Shown here one piece after another: positions 9,210 to 22,179 of a stretch of 64,000 nucleotides of DNA (position 1 is the first letter of the stretch; each line of letters begins with the position of its first letter). This stretch comes from Heloderma charlesbogerti (taxonomy: Eukaryota > Chordata > Lepidosauria > Squamata > Helodermatidae): the NCBI GenBank assembly GCA_026122225.1, contig JANEZZ010002762.1:372001-436000 (forward strand), given 5' to 3'. Under the pieces are notes generated by a model that saw only the letters and a program-made list of their open reading frames with translations, did no database searches and was not told the DNA's origin. Position numbers and translations under genes: made by a program.

Positions 9210-12052
9210 CTGCAAGAAGATCAAATGCACATTAGCCCTTTAAGCAACATTCAACAATGCAAAAAGAAAAACACAAAGATGGAGGGCCTACATTTCAATA
9301 TTTCTGCCACATGGGTTTGCTATGTGGATGCAACCCTTTCAAGTACTATTTTGTGGGAGTGTGTGTGTCTCACTTCCTGGGAACACATTCAGTTCACATT
9401 GAGCACTGGACCTGTTAAGCCTTGTGTGAAGCAGAAGGCACTCCAATACGCCCCACAGCTGCACATTATTTCAGGAAGCATATCCACAGAAGTGATCTCC
9501 TCACTGAAGCACCTCAATCAGCTTCCAAGAAATGCCAGTCCTCCCCAGAACAGTGTGAAAGCCACTGCTGTGCACAAAAGAGTTCTACACTGTTCTATGC
9601 AAAATAAGCATCTCCCAAGTCCCTTGAATACCTTTTAGCCTTTTTTTCTTTGCTCAATACTCTATAAACCCAGTTGGAATGTCTTCTGTTCACTTAACTA
9701 CTGTTAAAATTGTTTAGATACATGTGTGTCTGTGTGTGCTGTCTGTTTCTATGTTTGTATGTAAATTGTTTTTTTATACTATGTATAACGTATTTTAATG
9801 GTTTTTAATCTTTGTACACTGCCAAGACAGCTTCAGCTATTGTGCAGAATAGAAATGTATTAAATAAAATTACTGTCCTGGACATCTTTACCCTGCGGGC
9901 AACAATTTCAACCTCCAATTTTGTATCTCTGGTGTGCATAAGTGAGGATTCAACACAGCACAAGAACATACGGGGCTGCTGTAGCAAAGACAGATGTGCA
10001 GCTGGGATGCTGTGCCTGTATTAATGCAGAGTTGCTGGCTCAGGGCAATTCTTGAATCAACAGCCTCTAATATTCCTGCGTATGTAAGCCAGCCCACAGA
10101 AGATGAAAGGGTTCTTGGCTCCTAGATCTGTTAAAAGGATCCCACCACCTTGTAATTCTAAAGCAAAAATGATCTTAGAAGCACTTACAAATAAAGGGTG
10201 TAACTGAGGAAAAAGCTCAGTAAAATTAGCACGCAACACTAAAGCCCTCTTGTACTTTGGTCTCTCCTGGCTACAAAGACGCTATCATCCTTTGACATCA
10301 AACTTCTACCTGTAGAAACAGAGCAAAGAATGTATAAGCATTACAAGTCAACAGAAACAAGAGCAGAAAACAGAATCATTGCAAAGGTCTTTGTTCTCCA
10401 GAAAGTAGTAGTAGTAGTAATCACCATCATCATAAATTCCCTTTACCACCCTTAAAAAAGTAAGCATTGTGGAATACATAAGTGAAACTGAGGAACAGGA
10501 TGTCAGCCACCCGTGTCAGATTAGAACTTGGAAAAAATATTTTGTTGGTGTTGTTAATAATAATGTTCTATTAAGTTATATTGCAGCTTGGCTATAAAAT
10601 ATTTCAATCCCTTTACCATACATCTAAGTTTCAGTGCCAGACACATTACTTAGAATGAACTTTGTTTTTTATCTGTTATTAATATCAGGTATCAAACATG
10701 TCATCACAAACATGGCATCACAAGCATGTTATCACAATCATGTGATAATTCAGGAGAATAACCCCCTGGTCAACACAGAGTAACTGAGAATAGCACTTCC
10801 CCCTGTTCCCTACATCTATAAAAACACTGTTAGTCATAGTTGCGTCTAATACCAAGCAACAGCATTATTAAAACTCTTTCCCTGTCTCTGCAAACAAGCC
10901 ATATTGTGTTTGTCTAGACTTGGTGGAATTTTCACAGCCAAGAGGATGGAGGGCCTCATTCATAGCAAAGCCCCGCTGCCTGCATTCTCCGCTCATGTAA
11001 ATCAGAGCCTTGCCCGTTAGGGAGAAGCTACATTGACGGATGAAATATTACAGACTTGTTGATAGACATGGAATTAGCTAATAACATAGTAAAGCACCCA
11101 CTGTCAAAAGCAGAAGCTGCTCCTTTAAAAAATGTACAAGCTAGAAGGAAGCGGAAATTTCAACACAACGAAGACAGGAAAACCACAATCCTACAAGCAA
11201 AGGTGTCCTGCTGCACTTACTCACAAATGCTTTTATGGTGATTGCTAGGACTGAGGAAGAAAACAGAAGGAGGTGAGCATCCAAAGTAGATCACAAAAAA
11301 CGGGTTCTCAGGATGCAAGACTGAATTTATTATAAGAAGCCTAATGTGTTTCTGCCTTTTTTTTTTTCTTATTTTAGGCCTTCTTCAGGGGGTAAGGAAA
11401 AAAGGCTGCAGAATTTTTTCTGCAAAAGATTTTCTCCTGTGTCAGTCTATTGGAACAACCTATGGAAAGTGGTAGCACACAAATATTATCAAAACGCGGG
11501 GCTAGGATAGTTCCTTAAAGGAAAAGCCAGAATGGGGAAGGGGCTAAACATCAATTAACTGAAGACACACTTGAGCCCAAGGGACAGCAACAAGTAAAAG
11601 CCTGAACAGCAGCCGGGTATGAAGTAGCTCAGACTTTTATAGGCTTTCTACACCCTGCAGACAAAGCATATAAAATATTCAAAGCACCTGAATAGCACCA
11701 AATGCCCCTTTTAACACAGCATGGACCACAGTGGATCCATTTCAAAACAAATTTTCTCATTTCAAAATTCATGCTTCCTGAACAAGCATGCATACACTAA
11801 TGAGTTGCTATAACAAAATGAAAAAATACTGGTTTGCAACTAACTAGTTTTTATACAACCTTAAAGTATAATCCAAAACTTTTGGCCATGAGGTCCACAA
11901 GCCTTTTGTACTTCATAATTACATCTACATGGGGTGCAATCCTATACATGACATCATAATTGTGTCATTAATCATGCTTAACCTCAGATGTCATAGGTTC
12001 CATTGCCAATCACTACCAATTCTCCCCCCACGCCCAAGTTCAAGGATGCAGT

Positions 12053-12350
12053 AGAACAGGAGTGGGCGACCTTTTTGAGGTTGGGGGCTGCGCTGGCTCC
12101 CATAGAACCCTTCAGAAGCCGCATGAGTGGGTGGGACTTGTGGCGAGTAGGGTGGAGGTAGGTGGGGGCCTGGGCACAACTGGGTGGTGCTATCAGAAAG
12201 AGAAGGAAAACTCCTCCCGGTGGATTGAAAACACGGGCAGCTGTGCTTGACTCTGGGGGAAGGCCTTTATCTGCCCAGCCAGAAGCTGGGCTAATCAAGA
12301 CCTGATCAGCTGGGTGGTGGGGAAAGTGGGTGGGGTACCCCAGGCTACAT
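12053..12350 (+). mobile_element. Possible hAT-like fragment
   Basis: It opens ACAGGAGTGGGCGACCTTT, resembling a hAT terminal repeat, followed by GCTGGCTCCCATAGAACCC. No clear right end or target-site duplication was found. Confidence 0.3.
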
Positions 12351-12450
12351 AGGGAACAGCCTAGGGCTGCAAGTTATTTGTATGTACAGTAGCGTCATAT
12401 GCATTTTAGAGCACATTCAACTGATGCAAGAATTTTATCTAGTTCTACAT

Positions 12451-12582
12451 CGGGGTGGGCAACTTGTAGCCCTCCTGATGTTTTGGCCTACAAGTCCCAT
12501 CAGCCCTAGCCAGCATAGCCAACACTGAGGATTCATCAGAGTTGTAGACCAAAATATCCAGAGGGCTAGAAGTTGTCCACCC
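12451..12582. repeat. Palindromic MITE, ACTACAACTCCCA family (copy b)
   Basis: The left arm GGGTGGGCAACTTGTAGCCC, then TGATGTTTTGG, returns inverted as CCAAAATATCCAGAGGGCTA then GTTGTCCACCC. Confidence 0.65.
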
Positions 12583-15304
12583 ATTTCAGAACACGCCCAG
12601 AATCCTCTGCAGCATGCTGAGGTTCTTGAGAGCAGTACTCTTTTTCTTTAAAAAAAGGTTCGATAAGACCCACCACTGTTGTTAGTTTAATGAATGCATT
12701 TTCATGCTCTCTCCTTTGATGGTTAGCTGCTTGCTTTCAGTAACATTGTCCATAATTGTAAGTGACATGGCCTGCTTCTTGGTACATTTTAATTCCAAAT
12801 AGGCAACAGAAATGCATTATATATAATTACATACACACATGTCTGAATTTATTTATTTTCCTCTTCCCTCTCTGTTCCTTCTGTAAGCTGTTATAAAATG
12901 TAAACGGCTAAGTGCTTTGGAGGAAAATAAGTATATAAATGTAGTAAATAAGACATATTATTTTAAACATATAAGCATAAATAGAATATAGCTCTTATGT
13001 TTAAATGTATCTGATACAAAAAACGAAAATGCTTCTTATAAGGATTCTAAACAGCACCACAGAAGTCAACATGTGCAGGGTGAACCTAAGCAAGTTTACT
13101 CAAAAGCTATTTCCCTACTAAGTTAGTAAGAACTACCTCCTAGTAATTTTGGTTGGTGCCAATAAAGATTTTGCTTAGCTATGAATTTTGGATTCTTTTC
13201 TCATGGACCGTTGCAACAATCTTTGTGTTTAATGTACATCCTAGTAAGTTTGCTTAGGCCTGCAACTCTAAAGTTAGCACTGCTCAGCACTTTACAACCA
13301 CCAGAGCAGTATTAAACCCGGTTCACAAGTAGAAAGGTAAGAAGTAGGAGGTTACGTGACGGGTTCAAAACCACTGAGCAGCAGTCCTTCAACCAGTCCC
13401 ACTCGCCAAGGTAGTTTGAAGCACCAATGTTACAAATAATGATAGGCCCAAGAAGCCCTTATCCGCTGCCGAAATAGGATGAACATAGTATATGTATAAT
13501 TAACATTCCAAAACACCACATCTATGGCAATTACACTAAAGACAAGGATTGATCTGTCCCTGCTCACAAGGAGAAAACAAAAGTGGTCCTAATTCAGCAA
13601 GTACCATAAGAAAACGTCTGTGCAAATCTCTCTTTTTTTGCTCATTACTAGAACTGGTGCAAAACTGGAGCACACATATGCCTAATTATTTATGGGCAAA
13701 TGAGTCAAGAAATGTTAAAGACCCTTACGGGATTCAGAAATCTAATAACTGAAAGCTTCCTCTGTGTCCTAATCGAGGGAAATAAGGACAGGCATCCCCC
13801 AGCATCTGCAACAACTACTACTGGATAGAGAAAGATTAGGTGTAGATATTATGCAGTGGCTCTTGTGTGTCTTAATTCAGACCCATCATCCACCGTTACA
13901 GCCAATGGGGATAATCTGAGTTCAAATCCACAGAATGGCAGTACATGAAAACAAGCTTATCCTATCGCACCACAGAAATACGATTCTTACTATATTGCTT
14001 TGGCTATGGTCACATACCACACCCACAGTGCACAGAGCAGATGACTTGGCTGATTGAATCCTAGTCATTTAAAGCCACGGGGTCCTGACAGTGTCTGGAC
14101 CACTAAGGCCTTAAGTAGCTGAAGAGAGATAGGCGTCATCAGAACTCCCAAAGGAAGAAGCTTCCCCCAGCTACAGCTTCTGTGCACAAGGCCTCCGCCA
14201 TTGTTACCCTGCCGCTGAAAGGATGAGGATAATAGAGATGAACCAAATGCATCAAGCCCAGGGGATCAACATATTCATTCCAGCACCATGCAAAATTAAC
14301 AGTGAAGATGGATCCTGCCTTCTGTAACTCCTAAAGGACAGAAGTGATTACAGAAGAATACAGAACTAGGAAAAAATCTCCCCATCCTCCCAATTGTGCT
14401 TTAACTGGGGGGGAAAGGAGGAGGCTGGTAGTTAGGGGGCACATAAGGATTGAGGGGAGGGGTTATTTCCCCTCTTGTGTGCACACTGCCATGGAGAGAA
14501 ACACTAACCCTTCTGAGTCTTCCAGGCGATCTTTTTTTATCCTGATGACATGAATTGGAGGACCTTTTAGAGGCGATTCCAAGCACTTAAATTTAACATA
14601 CAAGAGAACAATGTAAATGGTTTCTCACCACATTTCTCGAAATCCTACCTACCATGAGCTTTTTGTTTGGGGGGGTGGTGCTAAAATCCAGTAAGGTCAC
14701 ACTCCTATGTATATCAACTAGGAAATACATCCCATTACACATACTAGAACTGAGCAGTCATGCTTAAGGCTGAGTTGCTTCTTGACAGAGGAAGAGGGCG
14801 GGGAGGGGAAAGATTAATGGAGACAGCCCCATGCTTTTGCCTTATGTCCGTGTGGAAGTACAGCCTCCTCTCCCCCACAATCCTTTTTTGGGGGTTTATT
14901 TTACGTTGATAAGAAAAAGTTATGTTGTGGATGCATGTCCCCGCCCCCAGCGAAGGAAAAAAATATCCTGTTCTTCTCATCAATGAAGAACCCTGGCTCC
15001 CCATACAACTGGTGCAAAGGATGGAGAACCAAACACACTACTTCTTTTCTTCTCTCTCCTCCCACCTGTTTTCTTTTTATTGTTGCTTGAAACAGATACG
15101 GAACAGCTAGATTTGGGGACTGCGTTTATGCACCGCCCAACCTGGAGTGCACAACAATAGCAAAATTCCCCCCCCCCCAAGCTTCCCATCACATGGAAAG
15201 AGGGTGGGTGCCTCAAAGGCAGAGAAATCTCATTCCCCCCACACAGAATTGATGTGAAGCGACCCCTCCTTCCCCCCCCCCCACAGAGCACCCTCACCCC
15301 ATTT

Positions 15305-15470
15305 CAATCTCATTTAATGGATTTATAGCCCAGCCTTCCAATTACAGATTTCAAGGCAGCTGACCACGTTCCATCGTCACAAAACCCAGGGCAAAATCAT
15401 CATAAACCCCCCACACCAAAAAAGAAAAGCAGAAAGAAAGATAACAGTTAAATAAATATTGCGATACTAA
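15305..15470. repeat. LINE 3'-tail-like A/T-rich repeat
   Basis: TTTATAGCCCAGCCTTCC followed by CAAGGCAGCTGACC and an A-rich run resembles the start of the non-LTR tails at 28243 and 40855. Confidence 0.35.
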
Positions 15471-15529
15471 ATCGAGGAGGATTTGTGCTGTTGGATGCAC
15501 AGCCTCCTGCATGCTTATATACGTATAAA

Positions 15530-15860
15530 TAAAATGTTATGCATATATGTGTGTGTGATACAGACAGCTTATATACACACACACACATATATAAACACAC
15601 ACACACATGCACAAACATGCATACACAGAGAAAACGAGATAACATATACATGAGTGTATACATGAATATGTTGTGTGTGCGTGTATATATATACATATAC
15701 ATACATGTGTATAATTATGTGATACACATACAAACACACACATACATATACACGCACACAGCGCAGAGAAAGAGAGATACTATATGTGAGTATAAACACG
15801 GGGGGGGTGTATAGGCACACATACACACACACGTATACATATGCACACACACATTTCCCT
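15530..15860. repeat. Compound (CA)n/(TA)n/(TG)n microsatellite zone
   Basis: About 330 bases consist mainly of alternating purine-pyrimidine runs (ACACACACAC, TATATA, GTGTGTGTG), with short breaks. It gives rise to spurious Tyr/Cys/Val-rich and His/Thr-rich ORFs on both strands. Confidence 0.9.
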
Positions 15861-15934
15861 CTCCCCATATGTGCGTATTATACACACTCTCTATAAATAC
15901 ACAAAACAAAGTGCGCTATCTGCACCCAAGGCCG

Positions 15935-16336
15935 CCCCCCCCCACCTGAAAGCGGGGAAGCGTCGCCGCCCCACACACGGAGGCCCCCGCCCCCCGCACA
16001 CATACCCCAGGCCAGAGCGGCGGGCCGGGCGAGGGTCCGCCTGCGGGTGCGCGCGAGCGGAAGCCACGTGGCCGAGCGCCGCCCCTCGCGGCTCCTGCGC
16101 CCGGCGCCCTCGGCGGCGGGGCGCGGCGGATGCTCGGCGGGCGGGGCGGGGCGGGCCCGTCCCTCGCAGCCGCCGCCGCCGCCCCCGAGCTGCGAGCTCC
16201 GTCCAGCCGCAAAATGGCGGCGAGCCTGCACGGCCTGAGGCGCGGGGCGGGGCGGCCCCGAGGCGCTCGCCGCCATCCCCGCCCGGCGCGGCAGCCGGCC
16301 GGCCAGCCCGCCGCCAGGCCACCCGCGGCGCCCCTT
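15935..16336 (-). promoter_or_regulatory. PRPSAP2: CpG island, likely PRPSAP2 promoter
   Basis: A very GC-rich, CpG-dense stretch lies at the expected 5' end of PRPSAP2. Visible motifs are a palindromic E-box CCACGTGG (16064-16071), GC boxes (GGGGCGGGGCGGG near 16141), and a YY1-type AAAATGGCGGC (16211-16221), with GCCGCCATCC in the other orientation near 16270. No TATA box is seen. Directionality is inferred from the gene. The island merges on its right into the 81-bp array, so the upstream promoter side is itself repeat. Confidence 0.7.
16005..16220 (-). other. PRPSAP2: Possible PRPSAP2 non-coding first exon
   Basis: On the minus strand CTGGCCTGGG is followed by GTATGT, a usable donor with its GT at plus-strand 16005-16004. 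A second candidate, TTTCAG followed by GTGGGG, lies near 15943. The transcription start is not resolved; the right-hand limit given is the YY1-type motif. Confidence 0.35.
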
Positions 16337-16839
16337 CCTCGCGACCGCCGGACACGCGTGCTCAGCGACACGTTTCTCTCCCCTGCGCCACACCAGCCCC
16401 GCCGGCGCTCGCCTTTCCTCGCGACCTCCTGACACGCGTGTTCAGCAACACGTTTCTCTCAGCCTGCGCAACACCGGCCCCGCCGGCGCTCGCCTTTCCT
16501 CGGGACCTCCTGACACGCGTGTTCAGCAACACGTTTCTCTCCCCTGCGCCACACCAGCCCCGCCGGCGCTCGCCTTTCCTCGCGACCTCCTGACACGCGT
16601 GTTCAGCAACACGTTTCTCTAAGCCTGCGCAACACCGGCCCCGCCGGCGCTCGCCTTTCCTCGGGACCTCCTGACACGCGTGCTCAGCGACACGTTTCTC
16701 TCCCCTGCGCCACACCAGCCCCGCCGGCGCTCGCCTTTCCTCGCGACCTCCTGACACGCGTGTTCAGCAACACGTTTCTCTCAGCCTGCGCAACACCAGC
16801 CCCGCCGGCGCTCGCCTTTCCTCGCGACCTCCTGACACG

Positions 16840-18866
16840 CGTGTTAAGCAACACGTTTCTCTCCCCTGCGCCACACCAGCCCCGCCGGCGCTCGCCTTTC
16901 CTCGCGACCTCCTGACACGCGTGTTCAGCAACACGTTTCTCTCAGCCTGCGCCACACCAGCCCCGCCAGCGCTCGCCTTTCCTCGCGACCTCCTGACACG
17001 CGTGTTCAGCAACACGTTTCTCTCAGCCTGCACAACACCGGCCCCGCCGGCGCTCGCCTTTCCTCGGGACCTCCTGACACGCGTGTTCAGCAACACGTTT
17101 CTCTCAGCCTGCGCCACACCGCCCCGCCGGCGCTCGCCTTTCCTCGCGACCTCCTGACACGCGTGTTCAGCGACACGTTTCTCTCAGCCTGCGCCACACC
17201 AGCCCCGATTGCGCTTTTCTCTCCTCGCGACCGCCGGACACGCGTGTTCAGCAAGACGTTTCTGTCACCCTGCGCAATACCAGCCCCGATTGCGCTTGTC
17301 TCTCCTCGCGACCGCCGGACACGCGTGTTCAGCAAGACGTTTCTCTCAGCCTGCGCAACACCAGCCCCGCCGGCACTCGCCTTTCCTCGCGACCTCCTGA
17401 CACGTGTGTTCAGTGACACGTTTCTCTCAGCCTGCGCCACACCAGCCCCGATTGCGCTTGTCTCTCCTCGCGACCGCCGTACACGCGTGTTCAGCAAGAC
17501 GTTTCTCTCAGCCTGCGCAACACCAGCCCCGCCGGCGCTCGCCTTTCCTCGCGACCTCCTGACACGCGTGTTCAGCGACACGTTTCTCTCAGCCTGCGCC
17601 ACACCAGCCCCGATTGCGCTTGTCTCTCCTCGCGACCGCCGGACACGCGTGTTCAGCAAGACGTTTTTGTCACCCTGCGCAACACCAGCCCCGATTGCAC
17701 TTGTCTCTCCTCGCGACCGCCGGACACGCGTGTTCAGCAAGACGTTTCTCTCAGCCTGCGCAACACCAGCCCCGCCGGCGCTCGCCTTTCCTCGCGACCT
17801 CCTGACACGCGTGTTCAGCGACACGTTTCTCTCAGCCTGCGCCACACCAGCCCCGATTGCGCTTGTCTCTCCTCGCGACCGCCGGACACGCGTGTTCAGC
17901 AAGACGTTTCTCTCAGCCTGCGCAACACCAGCCCCGCTGGCGCTCGCCTTTCCTCGCGACCTCCTGACACGCGTGTTCAGCGACACGTTTCTCTCAGCCT
18001 GCGCCACACCAGCCCCGATTGCGCTTGTCTCTCCTCGCGACCGCCGGACACGCGTGTTCAGCAAGACGTTTCTCTCACCCTGCGCAACACCAGCCCCGAT
18101 TGCGCTTGTCTCTCCTCGAGACCGCCGGAAACGCGTGTTCAGCAAGACGTTTCTCTCAGCCTGCGCCACACCAGCCCCGATTGCGCTTGTCTCTCCTCGC
18201 GACCTCCGGACACGCGTGTTCAGCAAGACGTTTCTCTCAGCCTGCGCAACACCAGCCCCGCCGGCGCTCGCCTTTCCTCGCGACCTCCTGACACGTGTGT
18301 TCAGCGACACGTTTCTCTCAGCCTGCGCCACACCAGCCCCGATTGCGCTTGTCTCTCCTCGCGACCGCCGGACACGCGTGTTCAGCAAGACGTTTCTCTC
18401 AGCCTGCGCAACACCAGCCCCGCCGGCGCTCGCCTTTCCTTGCGACCTCCTGACACGCGTGTTCAGCGACACGTTTCTCTCAGCCTGCGCCACACCAGCC
18501 CCGATTGCGCTTGTCTCTCCTCGCGACCGCCGGACACGCTTTTTCAGCAAGACGTTTCTCTCAGCCTGCGCAACACCAGCCCCGATTGCGCTTGTCTCTC
18601 CTCGCGACCGCCGGACACGCGTGTTCAGCAAGATGTTTCTCTCAGCCTGCGCCACACCAGCACCGATTGCGCTTGTCTCTCCTCGCGACCGCCGGACACG
18701 CGTGTTCAGCAAGACGTTTCTCTCACCCTGCGCAACACCAGCCCCGATTGCGCTTGTCTCTCCTCGCGACCGCCGGACACCCGTGTTCAGCAAGACGTTT
18801 CTCTCAGCCTGCGCAACACCAGCCCTGCCGGCGCTCGCCTTTCCTCGCGACCTCCTGACACGCGTG
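16840..18866. repeat. Array block duplicated at 22180-24448 (first copy)
   Basis: This block carries rare unit variants in the same order as the second copy: GTTAAGCAAC, CCGCCAGCGC, GCGCTTTTCTC, GCAATACC, GCCGGCACTCG, GTTCAGTGACACG, GCCGTACACG, ACGTTTTTGTC, TCCTCGAGACC, CGGAAACGCG, CACGCTTTTTCAG and CACCCGTGTTC. Confidence 0.92.
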
Positions 18867-21800
18867 TTCAGTGACACGTTTCTCTCACCCTGCGTAACAC
18901 CAGCCCCGATTGCGCTTGTCTCTCCTCGCGACCGCCGGACACGCGTGTTCAGCAAGACGTTTCTCTCAGCCTGCGCAACACCAGCCCCGCCGGCGCTCGC
19001 CTTTCCTCGCGACCTCCTGACACGCGTGTTCAGCGACACGTTTCTCTCAGCCTGCGCCACACCAGCCCCGATTGCGCTTGTCTCTCCTCGCGACCGCCGG
19101 ACACGCGTGTTCAGCAAGACGTTTCTCTCAGCCTGCGCAACACCAGCCCCGCCGGCGCTCGCCTTTCCTCGCGACCTCCTGACACGCGTGTTCAGCAACA
19201 CGTTTCTCTCAGCCTGCGCCACACCAGCCCCGATGCGCTTGCCTCTCCTCGCGACCTCCTGACACGCGTGTTCAGCAAGACGTTTCTCTCAGCCTGCGCA
19301 ACACCAGCCCGCCGGCGCTCGCCTTTCCTCGCGACCTCCTGACACGCGTGTTCAGCAACACGTTTCTCTCACCTGCGCCACACCAGCCCCGCCGGCGCTC
19401 GCCTTTCCTCGCGACCTCCTGACACGCGTGTTCAGCAACACGTTTCTCTCAGCCTGCGCAACACCAGCCCCGCCGGCGCTCGCCTTTCCTCGCGACCTCC
19501 TGACACGCGTGTTCAGCAACACGTTTCTCTCAGCCTGCGCCACACCAGCCCCGCCGGCGCTCGCCTTTCCTCGCGACCTCCTGACACGCGTGTTCAGCAA
19601 CACGTTTCTCTCAGCCTGCGCCACACCAGCCCCGCCGGCGCTCGCCTTTCCTCGCGACCTCCTGACACGCGTGTTCAGCAACACGTTTCTCTCAGCCTGC
19701 GCAACACCAGCCCCGCCGGCGCTCGCCTTTCCTCGCGACCTCCTGACACGCGTGTTCAGCAACACGTTTCTCTCAGCCTGCGCCACACCAGCCCCGCCGG
19801 CGCTCGCCTTTCCTCGCGACCTCCTGACACGCGTGTTCAGCAACACGTTTCTCTCAGCCTGCGCCACACCAGCCCCGCCGGCGCTCGCCTTTCCTCGCGA
19901 CCTCCTGACACGCGTGTTCAGCAACACGTTTCTCTCAGCCTGCGCCACACCAGCCCCGCCGGCGCTCGCCTTTCCTCGCGACCTCCTGACACGCGTGTTC
20001 AGCAACACGTTTCTCTCAGCCTGCGCAACACCAGCCCCGCCGGCGCTCGCCTTTCCTCGCGACCTCCTGACACGCGTGTTCAGCAACACGTTTCTCTCAG
20101 CCTGCGCCACACCAGCCCCGCCGGCGCTCGCCTTTCCTCGCGACCTCCTGACACGCGTGTTCAGCAACACGTTTCTCTCAGCCTGCGCAACACCAGCCCC
20201 GCCGGCGCTCGCCTTTCCTCGCGACCTCCTGACACGCGTGTTCAGCAACACGTTTCTCTCAGCCTGCGCCACACCAGCCCCGCCGGCGCTCGCCTTTCCT
20301 CGCGACCTCCTGACACGCGTGTTCAGCAACACGTTTCTCTCACCCTGCGCAACACCAGCCCCGCCGGCGCTCGCCTTTCCTCGCGACCTCCTGACACGCG
20401 TGTTCAGCAACACGTTTCTCTCAGCCTGCGCCACACCAGCCCCGCCGGCGCTCGCCTTTCCTCGCGACCTCCTGACACGCGTGTTCAGCAACACGTTTCT
20501 CTCAGCCTGCGCAACACCAGCCCCGCCGGCGCTCGCCTTTCCTCGCGACCTCCTGACACGCGTGTTCAGCAACACGTTTCTCTCAGCCTGCGCAACACCA
20601 GCCCCGCCGGCGCTCGCCTTTCCTCGCGACCTCCTGACACGCGTGTTCAGCAACACGTTTCTCTCACCCTGCGCCACACCAGCCCCGCCGGCGCTCGCCT
20701 TTCCTCGCGACCTCCTGACACGCGTGTTCAGCAACACGTTTCTCTCAGCCTGCGCAACACCAGCCCCGCCGGCGCTCGCCTTTCCTCGCGACCTCCTGAC
20801 ACGCGTGTTCAGCAACACGTTTCTCTCAGCCTGCGCCACACCAGCCCCGCCGGCGCTCGCCTTTCCTCGCGACCTCCTGACACGCGTGTTCAGCAACACG
20901 TTTCTCTCACCCTGCGCCACACCAGCCCCGCCGGCGCTCGCCTTTCCTCGCGACCTCCTGACACGCGTGTTCAGCAACACGTTTCTCTCAGCCTGCGCAA
21001 CACCAGCCCCGCCGGCGCTCGCCTTTCCTCGCGACCTCCTGACACGCGTGTTCAGCAACACGTTTCTCTCAGCCTGCGCAACACCAGCCCCGCCGGCGCT
21101 CGCCTTTCCTCGCGACCTCCTGACACGCGTGTTCAGCAACACGTTTCTCTCAGCCTGCGCAACACCAGCCCCGCCGGCGCTCGCCTTTCCTCGCGACCTC
21201 CTGACACGCGTGTTCAGCAACACGTTTCTCTCAGCCTGCGCAACACCAGCCCCGCCGGCGCTCGCCTTTCCTCGCGACCTCCTGACACGCGTGTTCAGCA
21301 ACACGTTTCTCTCAGCCTGCGCCACACCAGCCCCGCTGGCGCTCGCCTTTCCTCGCGACCTCCTGACACGCGTGTTCAGCAACACGTTTCTCTCAGCCTG
21401 CGCAACACCGGCCCCGCCGGCGCTCGCCTTTCCTCGGGACCTCCTGACACGCGTGTTCAGCAACACGTTTCTCTCCCCTGCGCCACACCAGCCCCGCCGG
21501 CGCTCGCCTTTCCTCGCGACCTCCTGACACGCGTGTTCAGCAACACGTTTCTCTCAGCCTGCGCCACACCAGCCCCGCCGGCGCTCGCCTTTCCTCGCGA
21601 CCTCCTGACACGCGTGTTCAGCAACACGTTTCTCTCAGCCTGCGCAACACCGGCCCCGCCGGCGCTCGCCTTTCCTCGGGACCTCCTGACACGCGTGTTC
21701 AGCAACACGTTTCTCTAAGCCTGCGCAACACCGGCCCCGCCGGCGCTCGCCTTTCCTCGGGACCTCCTGACACGCGTGTTCAGCAACACGTTTCTCTCAG

Positions 21801-22179
21801 CCTGCGCAACACCGGCCCCGCCGGCGCTCGCCTTTCCTCGGGACCTCCTGACACGCGTGTTCAGCAACACGTTTCTCTCAGCCTGCGCCACACCAGCCCC
21901 GCCGCGCTCGCCTTTCCTCGCGACCTCCTGACACGCGTGTTCAGCAACACGTTTCTCTCAGCCTGCGCCACACCAGCCCCGCCGCGCTCGCCTTTCCTCG
22001 CGACCTCCTGACACGCGTGTTCAGCAACACGTTTCTCTCAGCCTGCGCCACACCAGCCCCGCCGGCGCTCGCCTTTCCTCGCGACCTCCTGACACGCGTG
22101 TTCAGCAACACGTTTCTCTAAGCCTGCGCAACACCGGCCCCGCCGGCGCTCGCCTTTCCTCGGGACCTCCTGACACGCG

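Larger units (their letters stand above)
9210..16004 (-). other. PRPSAP2 5'-UTR intron (inferred)
   Basis: This long stretch between the acceptor at 9210 and the CpG island has no coding exon I can recognise. It contains a hAT-like fragment (about 12053-12350), a palindromic MITE (12451-12582), a LINE-tail-like stretch (15305-15470) and a long CA/TA microsatellite zone (15530-15860). Confidence 0.6.

Noticed and set aside
15448..15909. Tyr/Val/Cys-rich and His/Thr-rich frames
   Set aside because: They are translations of the CA/TA microsatellite.
16214..16432. Plus-strand frame starting ATGGCGGCGAGC as the first exon of a gene
   Set aside because: The ATG is part of a YY1-type AAAATGGCGGC promoter motif, and the frame soon runs into the minisatellite and stops. 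No protein family is recognisable.
15878..16435. GC-rich frames across the CpG island as proteins
   Set aside because: Arg/Ala/Gly/Pro-rich translations on both strands are expected from base composition alone.
17087..19222. 711-codon minus-strand and 699-codon plus-strand reading frames as genes
   Set aside because: They are products of an 81-bp tandem repeat with a period divisible by three. Both strands and several frames are open together, and no splice, promoter or family evidence exists.
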